DNA of 64,000 bases from Mesaphorura yosii (Eukaryota; Arthropoda; Collembola; Poduromorpha; Tullbergiidae): assembly GCA_009869945.1 (NCBI GenBank), contig WIXG01000149.1:62001-126000 (forward strand). Reading direction: 5' to 3'. The position numbers and the translations under genes are program-made. Positions within the stretch are counted from its first letter, which is position 1. Every line of letters starts with the position of its first letter. Positions 43,022 through 55,300 of the stretch are shown one piece after another. Under the pieces are notes generated by a model. That model did no database searches. It was not told the DNA's origin and saw only the letters and a list, made by a program, of their open reading frames with translations.

Positions 43022-46000
43022 ATGGAGCACAACAAAGAGAGTGAAGCAGTCTACGTGGCCCAAGAGGACTCGCATGTGGTGATGTCCGAAAAGGTAAATT
43101 GTCTGCAATGTTAATTAATACTTATAAGGCGTGTTAGGCTAATCATTTCATGCTCTTTAACTTTTCCAGGTGCAAGCGTTGGCTGGAAGCATTTACTCCG
43201 AATTTGAGCGGATGATCAACAAATACGACGAGACCGTGGTGAAAGAACTGATGCCCCTCGTGGTGAACGTGTTGGAATGTTTGGATCTCAGCTACACAGA
43301 AAACCAGGAACATGAAGTGGAACTGGAACTCCTTCGGGAAGACAATGAGCAGCTTGTTACGCAGTACGAACGCGAAAAACAGCTAAGAAAGAATTCTGAG
43401 CAGAAACTGCTGGAAATTGAGGATCAGACAGAAGACGAGATGAAGGATTTGACCAGTAAAAATGAAAGCTTGGAAGCTATTTTACGAATGTTGGAGTTGA
43501 AGGCGAAGAATTCTTCAGACCACGGTAAGCTATAAGTTAACCTGAAACTATCGGCTGAAATTAATCATCATTGTGTTTTGCAGTAAACCGACTTGAGGAT
43601 AAGGAGAATGAAATGAAGAAGGAGTACTCCAAGCTTCATGATCGATACACTGAACTCTTCAAGACTCACATGGATTACATGGAGCGTACAAAGATTTTAA
43701 TGGGGACTGATAGGCTAGAAAACTTTGGCGTAACGGGGATGAAGAAGATAAATTTAAATAACATAATGACAAGGTCGGCTGGTCCGGTCTCTTACGGATT
43801 TGCGTCTTTGGAGCAAAATCCGTCCATGCTCAAGTCAATAGCTAGTCCTGGCGAGTTTCCTTACGGTAGCAACAGTCCTCCCAAACTTCCTTCTGCGGCC
43901 AACCTTCAAGAAGAAATGTCCATGGAAGATGCCATCAATGAGTCGTATAATATGTCTCAGAACGGAGAGAAAGGTAAGTGAGAAACGAAAGGCGAGCACC
44001 ATAACTTCGAATCCAGCCGAATTTTGAGAATTTCTCTAAACGTATTCTTGGAAATGCAGACACGTCTACGGAAGAACCATCTAACAAAAGCCAGAACAAA
44101 AAGTATGCGGAAGTTATTCTCCAGCTTAAACTCGAGCCCTTCCTGATCGCATTTAACCTTAATAATCACCTTAACGTCTTGTTTGCTTCTTTACAGGGAG
44201 GAAAGGAGTGGGAACACACTGTATCAAGAATTCAGCTTTCAGGAGCCGGAACTTGGTGATGAAAATGCGGATATCACAGGTACGCTAAGCCATTCATCGC
44301 TTGTGCTTGGTACTTGGAGTAGTTTTGGAGTAATTTATGTTCCAACTTGCTCTTGCAACTGCAGGAAATTGGGTTCATCCTGGAGAGTATGCATCTTCAG
44401 GTAAATTAGCTGCGGCTTGGTTGGTTAGTTGTGTTTCAATGGGCTTAAGTTGCACATTTTCATTAAGTTAAGTTTATTTTCATTTTCATTTGAAACACAA
44501 CTCACAACTTCAGCACACCCTTAGACTTATTTAATATTTGCAGATTGATTTTGGTTTGTTGTGAACATTCATTCACATTACAGTGTTTATGGTTTTAGTT
44601 TATTTTGCTGATCTCCCGTAGATTTTGGAAGTGAAGCTAGTTGTGGCTCACCGGCTGCAAAGTCACCTCCTAATGGTACATGATTTCTGCGCACCTTTTA
44701 TTTTTAATTCTCTGTACTTTGCTTTTCTTGACCTGCTTGTCCTTTTCCTTTTTGCTTTGCTATACTCATTTTTAACTGCATGTAAATTTTGGTATGACGG
44801 AATCCCCTTATAAGAGCACACAAATCACAAATACTAACTCATAACTTTAATCTTTTCAATTTTCCGGTATACTTCTGAACGCTGGAAAACAGTCAACGAT
44901 AACTTTTTTGGTAAGAACTACTCACTAATCCAACTAATGAAACTAATTCAATACTAATACAATAGAAATATTCGAACCAAATAAGACAACTTGAGGTTTG
45001 GCTAAATGTTTTTTATTCATGAAGAATTTTAGACTTAATTTTCTTACTAGAAACTAATCTGTTTTCGTCAGTTTTTAAATATTTCAATCATCAGTCGTTT
45101 AAATATTTCACTCTGAAATGTGTAGGAATGGGGAAGGAGGTCGAGAATCTTATCCTTGAGAACAACGAACTCTTGGCAACTAAGAATGCGCTCAATATCG
45201 TGAAGGACGACTTGATTGCCAAAGTGGACGAACTATCGAGGTTAGTTTTGAATAATTTGGATTACAAAGACGGTACATTAACATACTTCTCTTTGAAAAC
45301 TTCAGTGAACACGAAATCCTGCGCGAGGAAATTCAGTCATTACAAGCTGTGAAGTCGAGAATGAAGCTCAGAATCCAAGAACTCGAAGAGGAAGTCAGGA
45401 AAATGAAGGATGAATTGGAAAAGAAAATATCTGGCAAATCGGACGATGAAGAAGATGTTCCACTTGCCCAAAGAAAGAGATTCACGCGAGTCGAGATGGC
45501 GAGAGTTTTGATGGAACGAAATCAGTACAAAGAGAGATTTATGGAACTGCAGGACGCAGTTCGGTGGACTGAAATGCTGAGAGCAGCCAAGCACGACCCT
45601 TCACTAGAAAAGAAAAATTCGAGAGGAATTGTGTCCTTGTGAGTTTCCATTTTCGGCCCACATGGCATATGTACTGAAAACCAATTAACGCTCGCCTTTG
45701 TGTGTTTCTCAGCTTCAGCAGTTTATTCGGGAAGACGACCCCACCGCCCGTTGGACTGACGACGGATCGCCTAGTGTCATCCGGAGGAATGCTGAGTCAG
45801 GGATCACCGACTAAGGTTCCGGGTGGGCCCGTGGCAGCCAGTTCGAGTTCGGCAGCAGGACCTTCTTCCGGCAAAGCAGAAATGTATTATTCAACTTTTT
45901 ATTGAGTCAAGTGAAATTTGTATGTTTACGCTAATTTATTACAATAATATTTTTCGCTAAGGTCAGCGGAGAAATTGCAATTGAGGCGCTTGGGAGACGT

Positions 46001-49000
46001 ACTTCAAAGAAAGGATCAGACCGCCTACAAGCAAATAAAGGCTCACGTGCGAAAAGATGACGGAAGGATGCAGGTAGAACTTATTTATGTTCTGAAGTTC
46101 ACGGCGAGAACGTTAAGCTTAATTCAAATCGTGACCTTAGGCGTACGGCTGGAGTCTGCCTGCAAAGCCAACCGGGGCTCCAGGAGGTGCAGTACTCGGC
46201 GCAAATTACTCTAAGGACACTCCCGTGAAAGGAAGTAAATCAAACAATGGGGGCACACAAGCAAAGCACTTGCCCGTGCCCGTACCTATTTATTGCCGAC
46301 CTTTCATGGAACAGACTCCTGGAATGAAGGTTCGTTCTGCATGAAAAAGAGTAAATAAATTGCTTCGCATTTTTGTGATCATTGGCGTTTTGCTCAAATG
46401 TCCAGATATTTTGCGCTTCTGGAGTGGATTTGACGGGAGGTCGAATATCGGAGGGTGAATCTGATGCAACATACACGTCTCCTCATGTTTGGATTTGCAC
46501 AGCGACTCACTCGGCTAGCCGTGTGACTATCATCGATGCGAATCGACCAGCTGACATTCTTCAGTCGTTTGAAGTTTGTTCATCGCATTTGTTATGTATT
46601 TCCTGCGTTCCAGGTGAGTGGGTCTTGGACCAAAAGTAATACCCTGATGTTTAAATTGACATTTGATCTGAACTTGTAGGAAACAAGGAGAGTGATTTCG
46701 CACCAGAAGATGGTCTTACTAACATTAATTCAAAACCGAGAGACGACGAAGCCGAAATATGTGGTCATTTGTCACGGGTAAAAAGTGAACAGGTCGAAGA
46801 AAATGTGCAAGTTGCAAACAAGAACGAGTCCGAGAAGGCGACAGAGACCTCATCGGTGGAGGGAGGAGAAGGTTCGAATTCACCGAAGGATACAAGCTTG
46901 ATCGAGCTGACAGTCAGCAGTGCAATGCCAACAATGTGGCTCGGGGCACAGAGCGGGTTTGTTATGATTCATTCTGCCATTGGGCACTGGGACACTTGCC
47001 TTCACAAAGTGAGACTTCCGGATTCCGTGCTGTCGATTACGTGAGTTAATTTTATTAACTGTTATTAGCTGTAAGCGTTTTGCATTTACACCTTGTACGT
47101 TTATTTAATGTTGATTAGGCATTTACGTGGACGGACATTTGTGTCAATGGCAAACGGGACAGTTGCAATTTTTCTCAGGGGACATGACGGCCAGTGGGAC
47201 GTTTCAAATTACTATTTACTCGATCTTGAAAACCAACCCCACCACTCGATTCGGTGTCTTTCTGTTGTTGGGGAAGATATCTGGTGTGGTTTCAAAAACA
47301 AAATTCACGTCCTGGACGTGTACACGCTGCTGATTAAGGTTAGCCAACTTAAACCTGGAATGTTCCGAATAATTCTCATTAACCGTAGCCCTAACAGCAT
47401 TTTGATCTTGTGTCTTTTGCTCTTATCGCAGAATGCCTTTGAAGCACACCCGAGGAAAGAAAGTCAGGTGCGGCAAATGGCGTGGTGTGGCGATGGGGTA
47501 TGGGTTTCCATTCGTCTGGACTCGACGCTGAGATTGTACCACGCGGAAACTCATGAGCACCTCCAAGATGTCGACATTGAGCCCTACGTTTCCAAAATGC
47601 TAGGTGATCAACTAGATTATATTTTGCACTAGCTTGATATACGAGATGCATTACCATTTAACCATTTGGTCTACCATTTCTTTTTGACAGGAACGGGCAA
47701 ACTGGGATTTTCTTACGCGAGAATCACTGCTCTTCTTGTCGCGAGCCATAGGCTTTGGGTAGGAACTGGAAATGGAGTGATCATCTCTGTCCCTTTGCAA
47801 GAACTGGCTGGGTTAGTGAACCCGACAAGCGGAGGCTCGACAAAGGGCCCGGGAAGTGCTCTTCGTGTTGGCGGCGAGAACACTGACGCAGGGAAAGAGA
47901 TTCCGTACTGTTCAATGTCCCAAGCACAATTGTCTTTCCACGGCCACAGGGATGCTGTGAAATTTTTCGTAGCTGTACCAGGTAATGTGCAGATTTGTAC
48001 TCCCTTTCTCAGCTTATATAAATTATAACAGCCATATAATGTATGCCCTGAATATTGCAGGCGCTTCTTCTCCTCTTCCCTTGACCAATGAAATGGACGT
48101 AAAATCCCCGGACATTATGCCTTCTTCAAACTCAATGCTCGTTATTTCGGGCGGTGAAGGGTACATCGACTTTCGAGTTGGTAAGTGATCACACTTAATT
48201 GTTTCCAGAATTAGCGTTATTCTGCCGGAAGGTAAAGGTGCTTTTGTTTTTTTCGTCGGCCACCGCAGTCCGCAAAATTTAATTTGCCATTTCCGAGTTG
48301 AGTTTAGTATCCGTATTTATCCATCGCAGTAATAAGAGGAGTAGCAATTCGGGCTTTGTATTGTATGTTTCGTAACTGGTGATCTTGTGACGGACAGTTG
48401 ACGAGGGAGATTGGGACACGGCCAGTCATCTGATAGTTTGGAAGTTGCCCCAGTCGACAGAGCAACAAAACTCGTTACTGGACTGCCTGGTGTCATCCGA
48501 CTCAGCCTCCTTGGATGTCCCAAGTCGTCCTGACTCCCAATCGTCTTCTCCCTCGCCTCAGGATCCTTTTCCCACAAATGAATCTCCTGAACCTTCCTAG
48601 GCTCTATGCGAGTTTTAGTCTTTTAGTCAGTCTGTATGGAAATTAAGGTAGCTAGTAGTATTTCAAAAATCAGTCATCGTAACTTTCAAAATTTCGTACC
48701 TTACAATTTCGAGCTTAAAACAATCAATAATCAAATGTTGACCGACTTTTATTTCCTTTGACTTTTTAAAACCGCATCGTTCTCATCGTTTTGAGAATTT
48801 TCTCCCCATTTTGTTCCATCCATTTCCCCAGAAATCTTATCGTGCGCTGTTAAGTTTAGTAAGTACTCGTCTTGATTTTTACATTTGACAATTTTGGACC
48901 AGCTGCAATTGTTGCTTGCGTAGCTCAAAACTCAAATCTTGGCCGTGGCCTTTTTGACATGCACTTTTTATGCACTAACCTTTCATGTTGCTCCTCTTCG

Positions 49001-49373
49001 CTGTCCTTACAATCTTCTCTCACCAGGATTTGTCAGTGTCTTGTACATTTCGTAGGGTAGATTGCCTGCCATCGCCATTCTCAGACTTTCAGAAGACGGT
49101 CGATTCCTCAACGGGAACGGCCAATCGCCAATCACATCACTACTCAACCAACTAACCACTGTGGCTCTTTGCTATGCGTATCGTTGCTCTTGTTCACGTT
49201 CACGCATTCCAGGACTTTCGCTGCCTTGAAGAAGTAACCTGACGTTTAGCAATTTTATATTTTATTTATTCGCAGGTGAAAATGATGACCCAGAGCCAAA
49301 GACAGCACCAGATCCGAACCACCCTGCGGAGAAGGCGCATATCATCATTTGGCAGGTGGCGACGAAAGTTTGA
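43022..49373 (+). CDS. JIP3: C-Jun-amino-terminal kinase-interacting protein 3/4 (JIP3/JIP4, sunday driver)
   Basis: Scaffold that binds JNK-pathway kinases, kinesin-1 and dynein/dynactin and acts in vesicle and axonal transport. Exons: 43022-43093, 43170-43524, 43584-43973, 44060-44102, 44197-44279, 44365-44400, 44622-44675, 44893-44910, 45126-45240, 45306-45638, 45713-45883, 45962-46073, 46141-46329, 46406-46613, 46680-47040, 47119-47338, 47432-47603, 47691-47981, 48061-48180, then either 48398-48600 or 49276-49373. Product about 1181 or 1146 aa (human JIP3 about 1336). RH1 domain ([31 protein letters not shown]), long coiled coils ([12 protein letters not shown]), the leucine-zipper/RH2 part ([39 protein letters not shown]), then a C-terminal beta-propeller ([55 protein letters not shown]-like [24 protein letters not shown]). 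All junctions are in frame. Confidence 0.96.
44893..44910 (+). CDS. JIP3: 18-nt microexon of JIP3/4
   Basis: Between ag (44891-44892) and gtaaga (44911) lie 18 nt that, joined in phase 1 on both sides, encode VNDNFFG running into GMGKEVENL. Vertebrate JIP3/JIP4 have the same V-x-D-x-FFGMGKEV stretch, so this tiny exon is almost certainly real. It would be missed by most gene finders; skipping it keeps the frame. Confidence 0.8.
48398..48600 (+). CDS. JIP3: JIP3/4 alternative terminal exon A
   Basis: Joined in phase 1 to the exon ending at 48180, it codes [18 protein letters not shown] followed by a Ser/Pro-rich tail of about 50 residues to TAG at 48598-48600. The SHLIVW segment corresponds to the last conserved beta-strand of JIP3/4. 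Acceptor gtgacggacag is adequate but has a weak pyrimidine tract. Confidence 0.7.
49276..49373 (+). CDS. JIP3: JIP3/4 alternative terminal exon B
   Basis: Also joins in phase 1 to 48180 and codes a short acidic/proline linker, then [13 protein letters not shown] and TGA at 49371-49373. This form is closer to the vertebrate C-terminus (SHIIVWQV). Its acceptor (ttttatttattcgcag) is the stronger of the two. The 48601-49275 interval between the alternative exons shows no other gene. Confidence 0.75.
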
Positions 49374-50863
49374 GCAGCAGAAGAGAAAAGAGGAGCAGCC
49401 TCAATAGGAATCAATCGTCAGCCTGCCAAAGAACATTGATAATGAATACTCAGTGAATACTTGTATTGAATGGGTCGGCATAGCTTCCTCGTCGTGCAAC
49501 CGTGACCTTCTAGTCAGTCTTCTGTTGGACGTATTATTTTGTAATTAATTAACGCTATCTTCTTTGCACAGGTTAAATAATTTTGAGCTGAGTGGTTGCC
49601 GGTCGAATCTCTTCGACTGACTGCTTTCTAGAAGCCAGGGCGTAATTTTTATAGAAATTTATTTTTCAAAAACTCAACTTCTTGAAGCTTGAATGTACAA
49701 ACGCTTAACACTAAAGTGTGGCAATATGTTGCAAATGTAATTGCTAAATCTGGATAAATATTACAAAGAGGAAGGGGTAACAAGACAAGATAAGTCTAAT
49801 ATCGCTTTTGTAATTCTGTGTTATACCAAGTACGCAGAGGAAGCTCTAAAATGTTTACACAAATAGCAGACTTAACTTATGATAAGGAAAAACAGACTCT
49901 GCTGAAATTCATAAAATTGCATTTAAGAGTGTTGCTTAGTTGCTTTAAGTGCTGTTCTGCATTGTACGAATGTGGATTCTCGAAAGTGAACAGAAAGTAT
50001 TACTCGCCTTTGTAAGCTTCCCATTTTAGCCTATTTTATAAATTGTCTGCATGCATGAACCAAAGAAAAAGAAACTGCTTATCATAGACTTTAGTTGAAT
50101 TTTGTTTTGTATTTTATAGCTACGCTACAAATTTTACGATCGCACTGTACGTTCTCATTCAAAAGCAAAGTGATGAAGAATTTGCAAAATAAAATAAAAT
50201 ATGAGCTAAACGAAGAAACGTGGAACTTGAACTGATCATTTGTCTACTCTAAAACGGTGAACGGCGGTGGTAAAAAAAAAATGGAGAAATTGATTCTGCA
50301 TCAGCGGCACGCAATGCGGAATGCTAAAATCGAGGTCTACGAAGCAGAAGAGCAGCAGTTCTGACTTGACAACATGCGATTAAGTACAAATTATAATTAC
50401 TACTCTCGCGTAACGCCAAATGCGAAATGCGTAATGCATCCGAGCAGAAGAGGATTAGTATGAGACAAAAAATCTTTAGCTTTATCATGGACTACTTTTC
50501 ACGAAAATAAGTTGAGGGTGTTTACGACGTACAAATTACAGTCTACAGTTTACGGGAATACGGAGCAGACAGGAGTATCATTTTGACACATGTGAGCCAC
50601 AATTGCGACTGCAGCGTGCAACGGTGAAGAATTGAGGTCGTAGTCAGGCATGCATAAAATCGGGTAGCGTCTTCGATGACACTTTTCTCATTTTCAAATC
50701 GCATCGCATGTATGGTGAGGCCGAGACTCATTTCTCACAATCTACTTTACTTGAATAATTTAAAAATAATATTACATTAAATTGGTGACTACCATTAAAC
50801 TACGAGTATTCACTATTTACATGGCCTTCGATCGAAGGGGTGACTTATCTGAACACGTTTTCT
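49374..50863. other. 3' UTRs between JIP3/4 and the tetraspanin gene
   Basis: Convergent spacer with no coding sequence I can support. AATAAA on the plus strand at 50188-50193 is a candidate distal JIP3/4 poly(A) signal. A small perfect hairpin (GTCGAA-TCTC-TTCGAC) lies at 49602-49617. No clear poly(A) hexamer for the tetraspanin was found. Confidence 0.45.
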
Positions 50864-52258
50864 CTACACTTTTTTGCATAGGCAGCAGGCGGCTGCGAGC
50901 GTAGACATTTGTAGGAGCAGAATGGTGAGGCCCATGCCGAGAAATGTCAGAATCTGCCTCCTCAGCCACGTGTCCAAGTATCCCATGCAACCCTGCCAGA
51001 ATAGGAGAAAATAGGTAAATAAGTTCTTGATTCAAAGGTGAACGGTAAACGCGCTTGCATTTGCGAATGCAAATGCACTAGCTGCTTCACGTAGATTCGT
51101 CTAATTCATAAGTGGTTAGACCGATTGTGGTGAAGTAAAACAGATCCCACAACTCACGACTAAGTTTAAGTGGTGTAAAAAGCGCAAAAAATCTCAGCCT
51201 ACCTCTCTGTAGAGATAATGGATTTTGGTCTGCTTCACTGCGTTGTCAGTGCTCGTTTGACACGCTGTGGAATTCAGCGGAACTGGATTCATGTACGATG
51301 GAGAGTCACTCAACTCTTCGTCCAGCGGACAACACGTCCATGGAACGTTCAGGTCGTCACCTCCGAGTTTGCTGCTCTTCCAGATTGAACGGTCGTAGTC
51401 CGCGTCCCCATTTACGCCGCAGCATTTAAACTGCAATTAAAAGCACCACATAATGGCATAATGCACGAAAACGCTGAATGTAAGGCTGACACATCGAATT
51501 TCTCATTTTGATGGTGGGCAATGAGGGAGTGAATATGAATATGGTGTACCTGATACTGCGCAAAATCCATCGACTGGGTAAACGCTTGGTCAACCCCGTA
51601 AGAGTTGTGCAGATTCGTCAGCATTTTGGTGGACTCCAAATCTTTTCCCAGGTGATCGTGAAAGAAGAGGAATGTCACACCGAGGCCAACCTCGGCGATC
51701 AATGCGAGCATCACGCAAAATATGTACTGCCAGCGATTAAAATATGAGACCGTGATTAAAATTAAAGTTTGATATTAAATCAGAATGTGTGTGCATTGTG
51801 GATGAATTAGCGCGTGCGCTTGGCGTTTACTTACCCAGCCGATATGGCATCTGCGTCCCGCGGTGCAGCATCCCAGAATCGCTGTGAGGACACTAAACGC
51901 TCCAATTGCTAGCAGGGAGCACCCAATCTGCCCCACGAGAGTCGAGCCGGGAGAAATTAGTCTGATTAAGAGCTGTCGGCTCAAATCCTTCAGGATTAAG
52001 AAGCCCAGAAAGGTTATGGCCGCTCCGCACAACTGCAATTGAAAGACCGACTTTGAGGAACCTCGTATAATAAAAACTCGATTCTTTAAGCAAGTTAAAT
52101 TAGGATTTAGTGGAGATGCTGAACAAAGTGAGGTGATACTTCGACTTTGAGGTTAAAGTCATGCTGGAGAAAGAAAATTGACTTACAGCGAAAACGATGT
52201 TGAAGCACACGAGAATGGAAATGGAGAGCTTGTTTCTTTTCTGCCCTTTGTCAGTCAT
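50864..52258 (-). CDS. Tetraspanin
   Basis: Four-pass plasma-membrane organiser protein of the tetraspanin family. Exons on the minus strand: 52258-52187, 52032-51835, 51726-51550, 51430-51203, 50992-50864; all phase 0, 267 aa. TM1 spans exons 1-2 (ISILVCFNIVFA then LCGAAITFLGFLIL), TM2 ends in the juxtamembrane CC pair (SVLTAILGCCTAGRR), TM3 is YIFCVMLALIAEVGLGVTFL, and TM4 is LTFLGMGLTILLLQMSTLA with a Cys-rich tail (CCLCKKV). The large extracellular loop has the signature CCG (FKCCGV), TCCPL, a single Cys (TACQT) and GCMG: six cysteines. An in-frame ATG 27 codons upstream (52339) could extend the N-terminus. I cannot assign a subfamily. The gene is tail to tail with JIP3/4. Confidence 0.92.
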
Positions 52259-52339
52259 CTTTGCAGGTGCTGAATTTATTCCAGTCTCAACTTTAATTTC
52301 TAGGCCAGAGCCAGCATCCAAGTGTCCAATTTGTCTCAA

Positions 52340-55300
52340 AAATGAAAATTATTCACAGCGTTCATAACTCGAGGCGTCACAACATAAATTCCCATTTCAA
52401 AACTTCACTGTATCAAGCCAACAAATTTATAAATCGCCTACCAATGCGATGTACGACAATTGCGTCTTCTTCTCTCAATGCACGAGTAGTCAAATAGCAG
52501 AATCTGCCAATCTTTGAGATTTCAGAACGGCACAGTCAAATTCCCAAATCTCCTATTCACAAGCACAATCACGAGCTCAGCCAACTTGAGATTGATTTTG
52601 TGTTCGATTCGATTGCTATTTTAACGATGTCTCAAGTCGAAGTCGCCGTCGATTGCGAAAGCAACAGCTACTCGACTGACGAACGATTGTCAGGTCTGCC
52701 TTTGTTAGCTTGTCATCCAGTCCTCGTCTGCTCCACAGTTGCACATTAGCACTTCTGTCTCAACACAGCGATGATGACAAATGCGCGTGGACGTCGACGC
52801 GGACGTTTGTTTATGTTTAGATAAAACAACGACTTTTGTGAACAAATCCCCAATTTTGCACGCTCAGATTTACCCACATTAAAATCAGTGAGTCAGACGC
52901 CTGCGCTGCTTGTGTGGTGGTCTTGAAATAAGAATTGATGATGTCGAGAGCCAGAATCCTTCTTTCTTTGTCGACATCAACGCTCAGCAGCTCATTTGTT
53001 CATTATTTTGTAAAACAAAAATTTCATGGTCTTTTGAGAGTGTGCACTGCACAGACACAAGGCGTCAAGCCGAGATGAAAGACGTTGGAAGATGATTGTG
53101 AAATGCTACTGCTGAATGCCTGCCGTCTTGAGACTTGACACGACGCGTCGACGCGTGTGCTGTGCGTGGCGTGGCGTAGTGCTGACGCTGACAGTCCACC
53201 AACACTTCAAAATCTGATTTTTAGCACTTTGTTGTAACTTTAGTTAAAGTGATTGTGAATTGTGAATGTAAACTGAATGCTTTCAATTCAAATTGCGTCT
53301 GACAAACGATGTTCTGCTGCTGCCCACAAAGTACAAACACGAACGAAACACCAACAGCACTTGATTTGATGTGGGACCTTCTTAAGACAAAACGGTGCAT
53401 GTGCATTACGTATTAATGAAACGCTTCAGTTTCATTGCCACTCGTACGCATTGTTTATTGTTCTGGCCGCCGCTGCTCCTGTAATTGCGTGTAATTAAGT
53501 CTGTAACTCACTACAAGAAAAGAGATTATGACCGATTGCAATTTGCACGTAACTGTCTTCTCGGTAAAATACACAAGTCACAACACACAATGCACGTAAA
53601 AGAAAAATTCGATCGTTGGAATGCCAAATTCCGAACTGCCGTTCACGTTCTTGAAATTGCTGCTCGTGAAGTAGTCTCATACGTAGCCCGACGAATTATT
53701 CGCAGTCTCAAACATTGAACACACTCATGTCTTTGGAGTTGAGACATTCAAGATGGGCAGCAATAAAATATAGTGCGCTCTTTAATGTGATTTTTAAAGG
53801 CTTTGCTCTTCCAACTGCAGCTGCAATTACAGAGTATTGAGTATTGACTGGTTGAATACGATTTGCGTGCACTTTTGCGGATGCGAATTGTTGAAACTCA
53901 GAACGCAGAATGAACGACTCGGCACGAGAAACGCGAGGCTTAATTCGAGGCTCAGTCCGTGCCGTGATGTGCATTGGTGGAAAGGCAGTGGCAGCCGCAG
54001 CGACGACGGAGTACGTGCCTTGAACATGAAGGCAACAATGCAAAAAGTTAAAAGCGAATGAGGATGATGTGAATGCGAGAGCACAACAATGAGACTCAAT
54101 TCTTTATTTTTATTGTCGTATCCTGCAGAAAGGGTCAATTTGGAGTACTCAGACGCGAACGCACGCACTGCAGAAGCAGAAGCCAAAGCTACAAGCCAAA
54201 GAAAATAATTTACGTAATAATCACCCCACGAAATTCCGTTTTTGCGAACTCTTTGTACATTAAATATTATGACTACGTAAGACTTACTACCAAGTCACCA
54301 AAGTTCAAGCAGACAATTTCTGGCAGTTGATTTTCAGGTAGAGCATTAAAATCGTTCGCAGCGAGAAGGAGCCGACCATTGATACAAGTTGGGACTTGCA
54401 AGTCATCAGTTAAATTTTCTAGACTTGTGTAGGAATTCTGTACGCATAAGCGCATTCCAAGATATTAAATGCCTCGAAATGCTTTGTGTGCCTCGAAAGT
54501 GGTAAAAGTCGTTAAGTTCAGAAATTAATGATTTCGTAATGAGAGTGAGGGAAATGGATTTTATAGCTCACGACGAAGAATTGAATTGAATGATGGCAGG
54601 CAATATAAAGCCAAAATTAGGATGAAGATGAATGGAGTTACAGTCAGTCGCAATAAATGCTTCGTGTGCTTGTAATCTGAAGATGAGACTCGTGGTCTGA
54701 AGACATAAAGAATACAGATACTCTTCTTGGCTTCACAATAAAAAATAAAAACATCTTCCCGCAGCCCGTCAGTTCTAATCTGAGAACTAATTGTTGCAAA
54801 ACGCAACTTCTCATCTTGTAAGAGGCACGAAAATGCGAGGCAACAATAGCCCAATGTAGCGTTGATGATGGCAGGCAGGCAGGACTGAGGCTAATACGCT
54901 CATAAAACGCAAAACGCACGTTCAATTCTCTTCAATTCGTACTTGCACTCGTACTGCTTGATCTCATGCTCCACATTTAACTCCTCCGTACACGTACGCG
55001 AGTGAAATTCTGCACTGTAATACGTACACTTCCGGTCAGGATGTAAGCATCGTTGCGCATAACAATTAATGAGAAATCAACATGCGAAGCAGGCAGGAGA
55101 CAGCAACAGCAACGGCGTACGTTTACAATGGGAATCGAAAACTCAACTCATCGTCAAATTTATTACAGAACGTTGTTTTACAATACGAACTGAGTCGCAA
55201 AATTCAATTTATACCATGATTAACCTGCCTCAATGAAAAGAGAGGTTGACGATTCCCTCAACCAACCACCCTCATGCCGAGGAAAAGAAAAGATTCACGA

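Noticed and set aside
53485-53718. 77-codon basic open frame
   Set aside because: No similarity recognised, overlapped by an open minus-strand frame, and no regulatory context.
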